Shown: positions 8,994 through 18,172, counted from the first letter of the stretch. The stretch is 64,000 bases of DNA from CAVPEW01 sp963703565 (GCA_963703565.1 CAVPEW010000043.1:1-64000); one strand, 5' to 3'. A program made the numbers and translations. Notes: a model not told the origin generated them from the letters alone.

Positions 8994-9907
8994 GGGAAGC
9001 GCGACCAGTCCGGGGGCCGCTTCTCGAGGAACGCGTCGCGACCCTCGGCGGCCTCGTCGGTGCCGTAGGCGAGCCGGGTCGCCTCCCCGGCGAAGAGCTG
9101 CTGGCCGACGAGGCCGTCGTCGACGAGGTTGAACGCGTACTTCAGCATCCGCTGGGAGGTCGGGCTCTTGGCGTTGATCTGCGCAGCCCACTCGAGCGCC
9201 ACTGCCTCGAGCCTGTCGTGGGGGACCACCGCGTTGACGACCCCCATGGCCCGGCCCTGCTCGGCGGAGTACTCGCGCCCCAGGAAGAAGATCTCGCGAG
9301 CGAACTTCTGTCCGACCTGGCGAGCCAGGTAGGCCGAGCCGAACCCGCCGTCGAAGCTGGCCACGTCAGCGTCGGTCTGCTTGAAGCGAGCGTGCTCGGC
9401 GCTGGCGATCGTGAGATCGGCCACCACGTGCAGGCTGTGGCCTCCTCCTGCCGCCCAGCCCGGGACCACCGCTATCACGACCTTCGGCATGAACCGGATG
9501 AGGCGCTGAACCTCGAGGATGTGCAGCCGGCCCGAGCGGGCCGGATCGATGCCGTCGGCGGTGTCGCCCTCGGCGTAGCGGTAGCCGTCGCGGCCGCGGA
9601 TGCGCTGGTCCCCGCCGGAGCAAAAGGCCCAGCCGCCGTCGCGGGGTGAGGGGCCGTTGCCGGTGAGCAGCACGCATCCCACGTCGGGGCTCTGGCGGGC
9701 GTGGTCGAGCGCCTGGTGCAACTCGTCGACGGTGCGGGGGCGGAAGGCGTTGCGGACCTCCGGGCGGTCCAGCGCTATCCGAACCGTGCCGTCGTGCACG
9801 CAACGGTGGTAGGTGACGTCGCCCAGCTCCTCGAACCCTTCCACCGTTCGCCACGCAGACGGGTCGAACAAGGCGGATACGGAGAAGGGCGCAGGGTCGC
9901 TGGTCAC
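8981..9907 (-). CDS. menB: 1,4-dihydroxy-2-naphthoyl-CoA synthase MenB
   Basis: A 308-residue crotonase-fold enzyme that closes the second naphthoquinone ring in menaquinone biosynthesis. MenB-specific features are the extended N terminus with YHRCVHDGTVRIALDRPEVR, the segment AFCSGGDQRIRGRDGY, PGWAAGGGHSLHVVADLTIA and the end EKRPPDWSRFPWHY, which is nearly invariant in MenB proteins. No other men gene is in the window. The start (GTG 9907) lies 163 bp from the divergent exporter gene. Confidence 0.95.
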   Translation of the reverse strand: MTSDPAPFSVSALFDPSAWRTVEGFEELGDVTYHRCVHDGTVRIALDRPEVRNAFRPRTVDELHQALDHARQSPDVGCVLLTGNGPSPRDGGWAFCSGGDQRIRGRDGYRYAEGDTADGIDPARSGRLHILEVQRLIRFMPKVVIAVVPGWAAGGGHSLHVVADLTIASAEHARFKQTDADVASFDGGFGSAYLARQVGQKFAREIFFLGREYSAEQGRAMGVVNAVVPHDRLEAVALEWAAQINAKSPTSQRMLKYAFNLVDDGLVGQQLFAGEATRLAYGTDEAAEGRDAFLEKRPPDWSRFPWHY

Positions 9908-10070
9908 CGTGGAAGGTTATGGACCCACCGGCGGACGCCGCACCCGGCGGAGGCGGTCGGAGCCGGGAAGATCGGCCAGGTAGTTGGTGAGCGCAATGAT
10001 CTCTCGGTAGCCTCTGGCGGTGATCCCCCGGCAGGCCGGCGGACACGGCACGTTCGTTACAGGAGGCCAC

Positions 10071-11843
10071 ATGGCAACGACGGATCCGGCCGCGGCGGCG
10101 GTGGACGCAGGTGCGGAGAGCCCGACAGGGCTCAGCCACCGGCAGATCCAGGTCGTGTTCTCCGGGCTCATGCTCGGAATGCTGCTCGCCGCGCTCGACC
10201 AGACCATCGTCTCCACGGCGCTGCCCACCATCGTGGGCGAGCTGGGCGGCCAGGACCGGCTGGCCTGGGTCGTCACCGCCTACCTGCTCACCTCGACGAC
10301 GTCCACACCCTTGTGGGGCAAGGTCAGTGACCTGCTGGGCCGCAAGATCCTGTTCCAGGCCGCCATCGTCGTGTTCCTGGTGGGCTCCGTGCTCATCGGC
10401 CTCAGTCAGAACATGACCTCGCTGATAGCCTTCCGGGCGGTCCAAGGCATCGGTGCCGGCGGCCTCATGGCCCTGGCACAGGCCATCATCGGCGACATCG
10501 TCGCCCCCCGTGAGCGGGGTCGTTACCAGGGCTACATCGGATCGGTGTTCGCCGTGTCGAGCGTCGCCGGGCCGCTGCTGGGAGGGTTCTTCGTCGACCA
10601 GCTCTCGTGGCGGTGGGCGTTCTACATCAACCTGCCGATCGGGATCGTGGCCCTCGTCGTGACCGGGTCTGTGCTCAACCTGGACTTCCGCCGCATCGAC
10701 CACAGGGTCGACTACCTCGGTGCCGCCCTGCTCGTCGGCGGGGTCACGCCGCTGCTGCTGCTGACCGAGTGGGGTGGCCGGGAGTACGAGTGGGGGTCGC
10801 CCACCATCATCGGGTTGGGGATCGTCGGGGCCGTCGTGCTGGCCCTGTTCGCCGCCCAGGAGCGCCGAGCCGAGGAACCCATCCTGGCCCCGCGCCTGTT
10901 CCGCAACGGAGTGTTCAACATCACCAGCGCCGGCGGCTTCATCGTCGGTCTGGCGATGTTCGGGGCCATCGTGTTCATGCCCCAGTACCTGCAGATCGTG
11001 AAGGGCAACAGCCCCACCCGGTCGGGACTGCTCATGATCCCGATGATGGTGGGCCTGATGGCGACCTCGATCGGATCGGGCCGGATCATCGCCCAGACGG
11101 GCAAGTACAAGAAGTTCCCGATCATCGGGCTGACGATCCTTCCCGTGGGGCTGTACCTGCTGTCGTTGCTCGACGTCGAGTCGAGCTACGTCCAGCAGGG
11201 CCTGTCGGTGTTCGTGGTCGGCCTCGGCATCGGGATGGTCATGCAGGTGCTCGTGCTCGCGGTGCAGAACGCCGTCGAGCAGCGGGACCTGGGTTCGGCC
11301 ACCTCTGCGGCCACGTTCTTCAGATCGATGGGCGGCGCGTTCGGGGTCGCGATCTTCGGTGCGATCCTCAACAACCGTCTCGACCACAACGTGGCCAACG
11401 AGCTGTCACGGGTCAACGCCGACCCCTCCCAACTGCCGGGCAAGGAGCTGCTGGGAAGCCCTTCGGCCATCCACAGCCTTCCCGAGCCGTTCAAGGGAGC
11501 AGTGATCCAGGCGTTCTCCGACGGGCTCCACGTGGTCTTCCTGTGCGGCATCCCCGTCGCCCTGCTGGGCCTGTTGGTCGTGCTGTTCCTCAAGGAGCTG
11601 CCCCTGCGGGAGTCGGCCCACCTCGGCATGGGATCGTTGGCCGAGGGTGGCGAGGCACTGGCCCCGCCGGGAGCCGAGCTGATGCCCACCGAGGAGGCCG
11701 TCGACGAGATCGAATCGGTCGACCCGGTCTCGACGATCGGCTCATCGGTAGCCTCCTCCACCGCGGGTGGAGCCGGGCCGGTCTCCGGCGCCACCGTCGC
11801 GAGCCCCGGACGCGACTCAGCCGGGCCCTCGGGCCAGCGCTGA
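10071..11843 (+). CDS. DHA2-family (14-TM) drug/H+ antiporter
   Basis: A 590-residue MFS protein of EmrB/QacA type. Recognisable elements are LAALDQTIVSTALPTIVGEL in TM1 (motif D1), GKVSDLLGRK (motif A), RAVQGIGAGGLMALAQAIIGD (motif B/C region), and the later segments typical of a 14-helix transporter. The ATG at 10071 has AGGAGG at 10061-10066. The C-terminal 60 residues are hydrophilic and Ser/Gly-rich. Multidrug or antibiotic export is the family role; the substrate cannot be read from sequence. No regulator is adjacent, and the short gap to the next gene (40 bp) allows co-transcription with the flavodoxin-like gene. Confidence 0.9.
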   Translation: MATTDPAAAAVDAGAESPTGLSHRQIQVVFSGLMLGMLLAALDQTIVSTALPTIVGELGGQDRLAWVVTAYLLTSTTSTPLWGKVSDLLGRKILFQAAIVVFLVGSVLIGLSQNMTSLIAFRAVQGIGAGGLMALAQAIIGDIVAPRERGRYQGYIGSVFAVSSVAGPLLGGFFVDQLSWRWAFYINLPIGIVALVVTGSVLNLDFRRIDHRVDYLGAALLVGGVTPLLLLTEWGGREYEWGSPTIIGLGIVGAVVLALFAAQERRAEEPILAPRLFRNGVFNITSAGGFIVGLAMFGAIVFMPQYLQIVKGNSPTRSGLLMIPMMVGLMATSIGSGRIIAQTGKYKKFPIIGLTILPVGLYLLSLLDVESSYVQQGLSVFVVGLGIGMVMQVLVLAVQNAVEQRDLGSATSAATFFRSMGGAFGVAIFGAILNNRLDHNVANELSRVNADPSQLPGKELLGSPSAIHSLPEPFKGAVIQAFSDGLHVVFLCGIPVALLGLLVVLFLKELPLRESAHLGMGSLAEGGEALAPPGAELMPTEEAVDEIESVDPVSTIGSSVASSTAGGAGPVSGATVASPGRDSAGPSGQR

Positions 11844-11883
11844 ACGGCACCGGCGGAGGTATCGGCTGCTAGAAAGTCCCGCG

Positions 11884-12312
11884 ATGCACGGTGTCGTCCT
11901 CTACGAGAGCCTCACCGGCAAGACGCGCCTTGCCGGTGAGCGGCTCGCCGGCGAGCTGACGGCTGCCGGGATCGCCACGGTCGCGTGCTCGGTGACCGCA
12001 GTCGACTACCAGGCCCTCCAGCGGGCCGACCTGGTGGTGGTCGGTTCGTGGGTCGACGGGCTCGTCCTGTTCGGCCAGCGCCCTGGGCGCGAGGGTCGCA
12101 TCCGGGCCCTGCCTTCGCTGGTGGGCAAGAAGGCGGTCGTCTATCTGACATACGCAGTCGACTCGGGCGGGGCCCTCCAGAAGCTGTCCCGGGCGGTCGA
12201 GGCGCTCGGCGCAGACGTGCTCGGCGGACAGACCATCCGACGGGACCGCATCGACGTCGGCGTGGGCGACCTCGTCGAACGGATCCTGGGCGCCCTCGCC
12301 CCGAGCCCGTGA
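11884..12312 (+). CDS. Flavodoxin-like protein
   Basis: A 142-residue protein that begins MHGVVLYESLTGKTRLAGERL, an alpha/beta flavodoxin start with an FMN phosphate-loop-like segment (YESLTGKTR). It is followed by QRADLVVVGSWVDG (second FMN loop position) and KKAVVYLTYAVDSGGAL. Overall it looks like a small flavodoxin-domain protein, possibly an electron carrier or FMN-binding regulator. Its stop overlaps the GTG of the ankyrin gene (GTGA), so both are translated together. Confidence 0.72.
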   Translation: MHGVVLYESLTGKTRLAGERLAGELTAAGIATVACSVTAVDYQALQRADLVVVGSWVDGLVLFGQRPGREGRIRALPSLVGKKAVVYLTYAVDSGGALQKLSRAVEALGADVLGGQTIRRDRIDVGVGDLVERILGALAPSP

Positions 12313-12701
12313 CCCGCGACGTCGACCCGCAGCTGTCGGCCCAGCTTGCCGACCTGGCACGAGAAGGCCGAACCGACGAGCTCGTGGCCCACCTGGACGC
12401 CGGGGTGAGCGTCGACCACTCCGGGGCCGACTCCGGTGACACGCTGCTCATGCTGGCCAGCTACCACCGTCGCACCGAGACCGTGATCATGCTGCTGCAG
12501 CGTGGGGCAGACCCGAACCTGGCCAACCTGAAGGGTCAGACCCCCCTCGCCGGCGCGGTGTTCAAGGACGCCGTGGATGTGCTCGAGGCCCTCGTACGGG
12601 CCGGGGCCGACCCGCATGCCGGGGAGCCCTCTGCGTGGGCGACGGCCCAGATGCTCGACCGCGTCGACCTGATCTACCGCCTGGACCCGCCCCGCTTCTG
12701 A
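12309..12701 (+). CDS. Ankyrin-repeat protein
   Basis: A 130-residue protein made mostly of ankyrin repeats: DELVAHLDAGVSVDHSGADS, GDTLLMLASYHRRTETVIML with LQRGADPNLANLKG, then QTPLAGAVFKDAVDVLEAL with VRAGADPHAGEPS. There is no signal peptide. Such small cytoplasmic ankyrin proteins bind partner proteins; here the overlap with the flavodoxin-like gene suggests that partner (inference). The closest architecture I recall is the short ankyrin proteins next to catalases or reductases, but no catalase is present. Confidence 0.85.
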   Translation: MTRDVDPQLSAQLADLAREGRTDELVAHLDAGVSVDHSGADSGDTLLMLASYHRRTETVIMLLQRGADPNLANLKGQTPLAGAVFKDAVDVLEALVRAGADPHAGEPSAWATAQMLDRVDLIYRLDPPRF

Positions 12702-12752
12702 GCGCGGCGGCTCATCCGATCGTCGAACCCCCCAACACATCACGGAGGCAGC

Positions 12753-13163
12753 GTGGCCGACGCCAACGACTGGAACAGCAAGATCATCGAGGAGTTCCGC
12801 GCCAACGAGGGTCGGGTGGCGGCGTTCGAGGGCGCCACCGTGGTCCTGTTGCACACGACCGGCGCCCATAGCGGGCAGGAGCGGGTCACCCCCCTGGTCT
12901 GCATGCGCCACGACGGCCGCATGTTCGTCTTCGCCAGCTACGCCGGCGCGGAACATCACCCCGCCTGGTACCACAACCTGGTCGCCCACCCGAAGGTGAC
13001 CGTGGAGATGGGCACCGAGCGCTTCGAGGCCACAGCGAGCCCGCTGACCGGCACCGAGCGCGACGAGATCTACGCCCGGCAGGTTGCGGCGGCGCCCATG
13101 TTCGGCGAGTACCAGGGCAAGACGTCCCGGGTGATCCCTGTAGTCGAGCTGATCCGGGCCTGA
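12753..13163 (+). CDS. F420H2-dependent nitroreductase/quinone reductase family (DUF385, Ddn-like)
   Basis: A 136-residue split-barrel protein. Signature segments are LLHTTGAHSGQERVTPL, FVFASYAGAEHHPAWYHNL and AHPKVTVEMGTERFEATA, which match the deazaflavin (F420)-dependent nitroreductase family represented by mycobacterial Ddn. The Tyr-His-Asn stretch contributes to the F420-binding pocket in that family. The start is GTG 12753 with GGAGG about 7 bases upstream. F420 use implies the organism makes this cofactor; no fbi or cof genes are in the window. The physiological substrate may be a quinone or other activated electrophile. Confidence 0.88.
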   Translation: MADANDWNSKIIEEFRANEGRVAAFEGATVVLLHTTGAHSGQERVTPLVCMRHDGRMFVFASYAGAEHHPAWYHNLVAHPKVTVEMGTERFEATASPLTGTERDEIYARQVAAAPMFGEYQGKTSRVIPVVELIRA

Positions 13164-13250
13164 CCCGGCTCGACGCTCCCGGGGTCCAGCGGGCGCCGGG
13201 GCGCGTCTAGCGATAGAACAACCGGTGGAACCTACGGGGGAGGCCCGACG

Positions 13251-14444
13251 ATGACCGATCTTCTCGAACCGGGGACGCTCGGCGCTGCCGGCGTGCGAGC
13301 CGAAGAGCTGGCCACCTGGTGGCTGATCTCGGCCGACAACCACGTGACCGAGCCGCTCGACCTGTGGCTTCGGCTCCCCGAGCACCTACAGCACCTGGCA
13401 CCACACGTGGAGGAGCGCGAGGGCGCTCCGTGCCTGGTGGTGGAGGGCAAGGTCGTACAGCGCCTGCGCCTGCCCGAGGGGGCGAAGATGGGCGACGGCT
13501 CCGCCTCCCAGGTGCTCGCTGCCGCTGACCGGGCCGAGCGCGAGTCGATGTTGGTCCGCGACTCCAACGATCCCGACCGGCGCCTCCTCGACCTCGATCG
13601 GGACTCGATCTGGGGCGAGGTGATGTACCCGAACCTGTTCGTGTTCATGGCCTACCGGTTGGCCAACCCCGAGCTGCAGGTGGCCGCCTGCCGCACCTAC
13701 AGCGACTGGATCTGGGACACCTTCGGATCCTCGCAGCGCTTCGCGCCGGTCGCGCCGCTACCGGTGCTCGACATCGACGCCTCGGTGGCCGAGATCGAGC
13801 GGGCGGCCAAGCGCGGCTTCCGAGCGGTGCTGCTCCCGGCGCACACCGACTGGCTCGACCACGCCTACAACCACCCCGTGTACGACCCGCTGTGGGCCGC
13901 CGCGGCCGCCAACGGCGTGTCGGTGAACTTCCACGCCGGCACCGGCCGCGAGAACCGTCCGGCACGCAACCCGGGCGGGGCGGTCATCAACTACGTGGTC
14001 ACCGTCGAAGGGCCTTCCGAGACGATCACCTACCTCGCCGGTTCAGGTGTGCTCGCCCGGCACCCCGAGCTCAAGGTGGTCATGGTCGAGTGCGGCGCCG
14101 GCTGGCTGGCCTGGGTGCTCAACGCCATGGACGACGCCTACCGAGAGCACGAGATGTGGGTCGATCCCAAGCTGGACGAGCTGCCCAGCGAGTACTTCCG
14201 CCGACAGGGGTTCGTGACCTTCCAGCACGACCCGGTGGGCTTCCACAACGTGAGCTTCACCGGCGACCACTGCCTCATGTGGGGGGCCGACTACCCGCAT
14301 CCCGAGGGCACCTGGCCACGTTCGAAGGAGTACCTGGCTCGACAGCTCGTCGACGTGCCCGTCGCGACCGCCCGCAAGGTGCTGTGGTCCAACGCCGCCG
14401 AGCTGTACGGCTTCTCGAGCCCTACCGGCGCTCCGCCGGCCTGA
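13251..14444 (+). CDS. Amidohydrolase-2 family metal-dependent hydrolase (ACMSD-like TIM barrel)
   Basis: A 397-residue protein of PF04909 type. The N-terminal metal-site motif is SADNHVTEP, followed by DRDSIWGEVMYPN, a histidine in VNFHAGTGREN, a histidine/cysteine segment near VMVECGAGWLAWV, and the terminal metal Asp in GADYPHPEGTWP. This family includes decarboxylases and hydrolases of aromatic or beta-keto acids; the reaction here is unknown. GGGGGAGG lies before the ATG. It stands first in a plus-strand run with the double CoA-transferase, and a paralogue lies on the other strand at 16965-18134, which supports a shared catabolic role. Confidence 0.87.
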   Translation: MTDLLEPGTLGAAGVRAEELATWWLISADNHVTEPLDLWLRLPEHLQHLAPHVEEREGAPCLVVEGKVVQRLRLPEGAKMGDGSASQVLAAADRAERESMLVRDSNDPDRRLLDLDRDSIWGEVMYPNLFVFMAYRLANPELQVAACRTYSDWIWDTFGSSQRFAPVAPLPVLDIDASVAEIERAAKRGFRAVLLPAHTDWLDHAYNHPVYDPLWAAAAANGVSVNFHAGTGRENRPARNPGGAVINYVVTVEGPSETITYLAGSGVLARHPELKVVMVECGAGWLAWVLNAMDDAYREHEMWVDPKLDELPSEYFRRQGFVTFQHDPVGFHNVSFTGDHCLMWGADYPHPEGTWPRSKEYLARQLVDVPVATARKVLWSNAAELYGFSSPTGAPPA

Positions 14445-14510
14445 GTCCCGACATCGAGCGTCGGGCGACGCTGCCCGACCTTTCGACCACGAAGGTGAGG
14501 AGCCGGCCCG

Positions 14511-16901
14511 ATGGGCGAAGGCGCGTTGTTGGAAGGCATCCGGGTTGTCGACGCCGCCGATGGTGCCGGTGAGCTGTGTGGCCGCCTGCTGGCGGACCTG
14601 GGCGCGCAGGTGGTGCGCGTCGAGCCGCCTGGTGGGTCGGCCAGCCGCCGCAGGGCGCCGCTGGCCGACGACGGCACGTCGCTGTGGTTCGCGTGGAGGA
14701 ACCTGGGCGAGTCCAGCATCGAGATAGACCCGCGTCGGGCCGGCGACCGCCAGCGCCTCGACGTGCTGCTCGCCGGCGCCGACGCCTACATCGACGGGTC
14801 CCGCCCGGGCGACGGCCGCCCGACGGGCCTCTCGCCCGCCGAGTTGCGCGTAGCGCACCCCCACCTGGTGGTCACCAGCGTGTCCGACTTCGGTGAGTGG
14901 GGCCCGAACCGGGATTGGGTGGGTACCGATCTGGTCGCGTCAGCGTTCGCCGGTGCGCTGTTCAAGGGCGGCAGGGCCGACCGGGAGCCTCTGCCGCCGC
15001 CCGGCAGCTTCGCCTACGACGTGACCGGGGTGAGCGCTGCTCTGGCCACCCTGCTGGGTCTGGTGGGCGCGGGCGGTTCCGGTCACGGACGTCACCTCGA
15101 GGTGGCGGCGGTGGAAGCGGTCGCCCAGGTGACGGACTGGTCGATCCCGATGGCGTCGATGCTGGCTGCGTTCGGCATCGAGTACGGCGAGACTCGTCAG
15201 GGATCCGGGCCGATGTACCCGATCTTCCCCTGCCGTGACGGCTACGTGCGGGTCGTCATCCTCTCGGCCCGCCAGTGGCGCGCCCTGTGGTCGTGGATGG
15301 GCGAGCCCGAGGAGTTCGCCGACGACCACTGGGACGCGGTCGTCGCGCGCCTCGCGGTGATGGACGTGCTCGGACCGATGATCGCCGACCTGTTCGCCAA
15401 CTACGACCGCATCGAGCTGGCCGAGGAGGCCCAGCGGCGCGGCATCGCCGTCACGCCCGTGCTGGCGCCCGCCGAGGTGCTGGACACCCCCCACTTCGTG
15501 GAACGGGGGACCTTCGCCGACCACGAGCTGGCGCCCGGCCTACGGGTCCGCACCCCGGCGGGGTTCTTCCGGGTCGACGGCGAGCGGGTGGGTCCCCGCG
15601 GGCCCGCCGGCGTCCCCGCGGGCGCGAGCGACATGGAGGCCTGGGCGGCCCGCCCCGCTCCGGCCGGCACGGCGCACCCCGGCCGGTACCCCCTGGAGGG
15701 CGTGGTTGTGGCCGACTTCGGCATCGGCGGCGTCGGCGTGGAGGCGGGGCGGCTGCTGGGTGAGTACGGCGCCGACGTGATCAAGGTGGAGAGCCACCGC
15801 TACCCGGACTTCATCCGGATCATCACCGGTTCGATGACCAGCCCCTCATTCGTGTCCTCCAGCCGTTCCAAGCGGAGCCTGGGCGTCGACCTCAAGTCCG
15901 ACGAGGGCCGTGCCGTGGTGGCCGAGCTGATCCGCCGGGCCGACATCGTGATCGAGAACGGGGCAACCGGAGTCACAGCAGGCCTCGGCTTCGGTCCCGA
16001 CGACGTGGCCCGGCTCAACCCCGACGCGGTGATGGTCTCGAGCCAGTTGCTGGGCTCGACAGGGCCCTGGTCGCACTTCATCGGCTATGGGCCCTCGACC
16101 CGACCGGTATCGGGCATGAGCCACCTGTGGCGCTACCCCGACGAGGACGCGCCAGCGGAGTCGACCGCCATACACCCCGACCACCTCGCCGGCCGCTTGT
16201 GCGCGGTGGCGGCGGTCGCCGGGCTGCTCCGCCGCCGCCGGGGCGGTGGCGGAGCCCACATCGAGGTGGCCCAGACCGAGGCCGTCATCGGGATGCTGGG
16301 CGACCTGTACCTGGCCGAGGCCATCCGTCCCGGCAGCACACCCACCTCGGGCGAGCCACCGGCCGACGCCGCGCCGTGGGGCCTGTACCGCTGCGCCGGC
16401 GAGGACCGCTGGTGCGCGGTGACGGTTCGCGACGACCAGGACTGGTCACGCCTCGTCGGAGCGCTGGGCTCTCCGGGGTGGGCCACCGAGCCCGAGCTGG
16501 CCACCGCAGCGGGGCGTGTGAAGCACCGCGACCTGCTCGACAAGCAACTGGGGAGCTGGACAGCCGAGCGCTCACCCGACGAGGTGGCCGAGGTGTTGCA
16601 GGGCGTCGGGGTGCCGGCGGCGCCCATGCGCACCGCTTCGACCCTTCTCAGCGACCCGCACTTCACCACCCGGAGCTGGGCGATCGGGCTGACCCAACCC
16701 GGCCTGGGTGACCTCGACCTGGAGGGTCCGGCGTTCCGCGACGACACGCTGCCCGACGGGCCCCGTACGTGGCCTTCGCCGGGTCTGGGGGAGCAGACCC
16801 GGGAGATCTGCGTCGACCTGCTCGGCCTGAGCCCCGAGGGCGTCGAGGAGCTTCTGGTCGCCGACGTGCTCGAGGAGCCCAGGGACGCCAACCCGGCCTG
16901 A
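14511..16901 (+). CDS. Double-length CaiB/BaiF family III CoA-transferase (tandem fusion)
   Basis: A 796-residue protein made of two family III CoA-transferase domains in a row. Half 1 (about 1-385) starts GIRVVDAADGAGELCGRLLA and has Asp170 in PPGSFAYDVTG, in the position of the catalytic Asp that forms the aspartyl-CoA anhydride. Half 2 (from about 395) starts GVVVADFGIGGVGVEAGRLL, continues KSDEGRAVVAELIRRADIVI, and has the matching Asp in AIHPDHLAG. Normal members are about 400 residues and form interlocked dimers, so this is effectively a covalent dimer. Both aspartates are kept, so both sites may work. It transfers CoA between carboxylic acids; the substrate is not known. A strong hairpin follows the stop. 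Confidence 0.9.
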   Translation: MGEGALLEGIRVVDAADGAGELCGRLLADLGAQVVRVEPPGGSASRRRAPLADDGTSLWFAWRNLGESSIEIDPRRAGDRQRLDVLLAGADAYIDGSRPGDGRPTGLSPAELRVAHPHLVVTSVSDFGEWGPNRDWVGTDLVASAFAGALFKGGRADREPLPPPGSFAYDVTGVSAALATLLGLVGAGGSGHGRHLEVAAVEAVAQVTDWSIPMASMLAAFGIEYGETRQGSGPMYPIFPCRDGYVRVVILSARQWRALWSWMGEPEEFADDHWDAVVARLAVMDVLGPMIADLFANYDRIELAEEAQRRGIAVTPVLAPAEVLDTPHFVERGTFADHELAPGLRVRTPAGFFRVDGERVGPRGPAGVPAGASDMEAWAARPAPAGTAHPGRYPLEGVVVADFGIGGVGVEAGRLLGEYGADVIKVESHRYPDFIRIITGSMTSPSFVSSSRSKRSLGVDLKSDEGRAVVAELIRRADIVIENGATGVTAGLGFGPDDVARLNPDAVMVSSQLLGSTGPWSHFIGYGPSTRPVSGMSHLWRYPDEDAPAESTAIHPDHLAGRLCAVAAVAGLLRRRRGGGGAHIEVAQTEAVIGMLGDLYLAEAIRPGSTPTSGEPPADAAPWGLYRCAGEDRWCAVTVRDDQDWSRLVGALGSPGWATEPELATAAGRVKHRDLLDKQLGSWTAERSPDEVAEVLQGVGVPAAPMRTASTLLSDPHFTTRSWAIGLTQPGLGDLDLEGPAFRDDTLPDGPRTWPSPGLGEQTREICVDLLGLSPEGVEELLVADVLEEPRDANPA

Positions 16902-16974
16902 CCCGGGGAGATCACCTCGGGGCGGTCGCGGCGCGACCGCCCCGAGGTGATCGCTCCAGCTGGGTCAGGCCGGG
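16892..16974. terminator. Large compound palindrome/bidirectional terminator between convergent genes
   Basis: The inner stem is perfect: 20 bp at 16910-16929 pair with 16933-16952 around a GGC loop. An outer 13-bp inverted repeat, CCCGGCCTGACCC at 16892-16904 and GGGTCAGGCCGGG at 16962-16974, contains the stop codons of both flanking genes, each ending Pro-Ala-TGA. The structure lies exactly between two convergent genes and reads equally in both directions. No T-tract follows. Confidence 0.82.
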
Positions 16975-18134
16975 ATCTTGGGCTCGGGCATCCGGTAGAG
17001 CTTCATCGCGTTCTCGTACAGGATCGCCCGGCGCTGGTCGTCGGGGAGCCCGTCGAGGTTCGAGATCGCGTCGGCCACCGCGTCGCCCTGAAGGCACGTC
17101 GGGTGCGGGAAGTCGGTCTCGAACAGGATCCGGTCGATGCCGATGTCGTCGAGGAGCTTGTCGGGGGCGACACGCTCGAACCAGTACGACGCGTACACCT
17201 GACGAGCGAAGTAGAAGCTGGGCAGCTCCTCGAACTCGGGGCGCTCCTTGGAGACGTCGCCCTCCTTGAAGTGGTAGTCGGCAGCCTCGAGCAGGAACGG
17301 GATCCAGCCGATCCCGCTCTCCACCGACACGAACTTGAGCCGCGGGAAGCGGGGCAGCACACCCGAGAACAACAGGTCGGTGAGCTGCTCGGCGGTGTTG
17401 AAGAACAGCGCTGTGCTGGCCCGCCCGTAGGTCGCGCCGAAGCCCTCGGCCATGATCCGCTCCGCCGAGAACTGCGACATCATGTCGCCGCTGCCGACGT
17501 GGAAGCTGACCGGCAGCTCGGCGTCCTGCGCAGCGGCCCAGAGGCGGTCCCAATGCTTGTCGGCCAGGAAGGGCTGGGCATGGGTCTGGGGAGCACCCGA
17601 GAAGATGATGCCGCGCGCGCCGTTGGCGGCCACCCGCTGGATCTCGGCCACCGCGGCGTCGACGTTCCAGAACGGGCAGGCGGCGATGGCGATGAACCGG
17701 TCGGGGGCGACAGCCGCCCAGTCGGTCAACATGTCGTTGTAGGCGCGCACGCAGTCGAACGCGAGGTCCTGGGGTTCGAGTGTGCGCCACAGCTGCGAGC
17801 CGAAGCCACCCACGTTGGGGTACAGCGCCTGGGCCCAGATGCCCAGCTCGTCCATGAGCGCGAGCCGCGCATGGGGGTCGAAGCTGGCCGGGTGGGCCTC
17901 ATCGAAGGTCTTGGGGTGCGAAGGGAACTTCTCGGGCCACCCGGCCTGGGCGGTGACGCACGCCGGCACGAGCCGCTCGTCGCCCAGGTACCAGAACTCC
18001 TCGCCCAGCTCGGCGTCGAAGTTCACGTGGGGGATGCGCTCGCCCCACTTGCTCTTCGACATCCGGGACGTCCAGGTGTCACGAGGCTCGGTGATGTGTG
18101 TGTCGGTGTCGATGACGGGCAGCGCCGTGACCAT
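16965..18134 (-). CDS. Amidohydrolase-2 family metal-dependent hydrolase (paralogue)
   Basis: A 389-residue relative of the enzyme at 13251-14444. It has DTDTHITEPRDTW as the N-terminal metal motif, a histidine in SFHVGSGDMMSQF, FVSVESGIGWIPF in place of the second conserved segment, and ETDFPHPTC carrying the C-terminal metal Asp. I chose ATG 18134 (MVTALPVIDTDTHI) with AGGGGGA upstream; the longer open frame reads through non-coding leader. It converges on the CoA-transferase and is divergent from the thiolase-like operon. The exact substrate is unknown; relatives act on ring-cleavage or beta-keto acid intermediates. Confidence 0.88.
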   Translation of the reverse strand: MVTALPVIDTDTHITEPRDTWTSRMSKSKWGERIPHVNFDAELGEEFWYLGDERLVPACVTAQAGWPEKFPSHPKTFDEAHPASFDPHARLALMDELGIWAQALYPNVGGFGSQLWRTLEPQDLAFDCVRAYNDMLTDWAAVAPDRFIAIAACPFWNVDAAVAEIQRVAANGARGIIFSGAPQTHAQPFLADKHWDRLWAAAQDAELPVSFHVGSGDMMSQFSAERIMAEGFGATYGRASTALFFNTAEQLTDLLFSGVLPRFPRLKFVSVESGIGWIPFLLEAADYHFKEGDVSKERPEFEELPSFYFARQVYASYWFERVAPDKLLDDIGIDRILFETDFPHPTCLQGDAVADAISNLDGLPDDQRRAILYENAMKLYRMPEPKIPA

Positions 18135-18152
18135 GTGGTTCCCCCTGTGTGG

Positions 18153-18172
18153 GCGGGACCCGCAAGTCCCGC
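18153..18172. promoter_or_regulatory. Short inverted repeat in the 169-bp divergent region
   Basis: GCGGGAC at 18153-18159 and GTCCCGC at 18166-18172 are separated by 6 bases. It lies about 19 bp before the amidohydrolase start and could be a repressor operator for the divergent catabolic genes. The rest of 18173-18303 shows a ribosome-binding purine run (GGGAGGGGG) before the plus-strand gene and no other clear signal. Confidence 0.3.

Noticed and set aside
9908..10070. Regulatory RNA or promoter boxes between menB and the exporter
   Set aside because: TTGGTG and TAGCCT-like hexamers are present but not convincing; nothing structured beyond the AGGAGG ribosome site.
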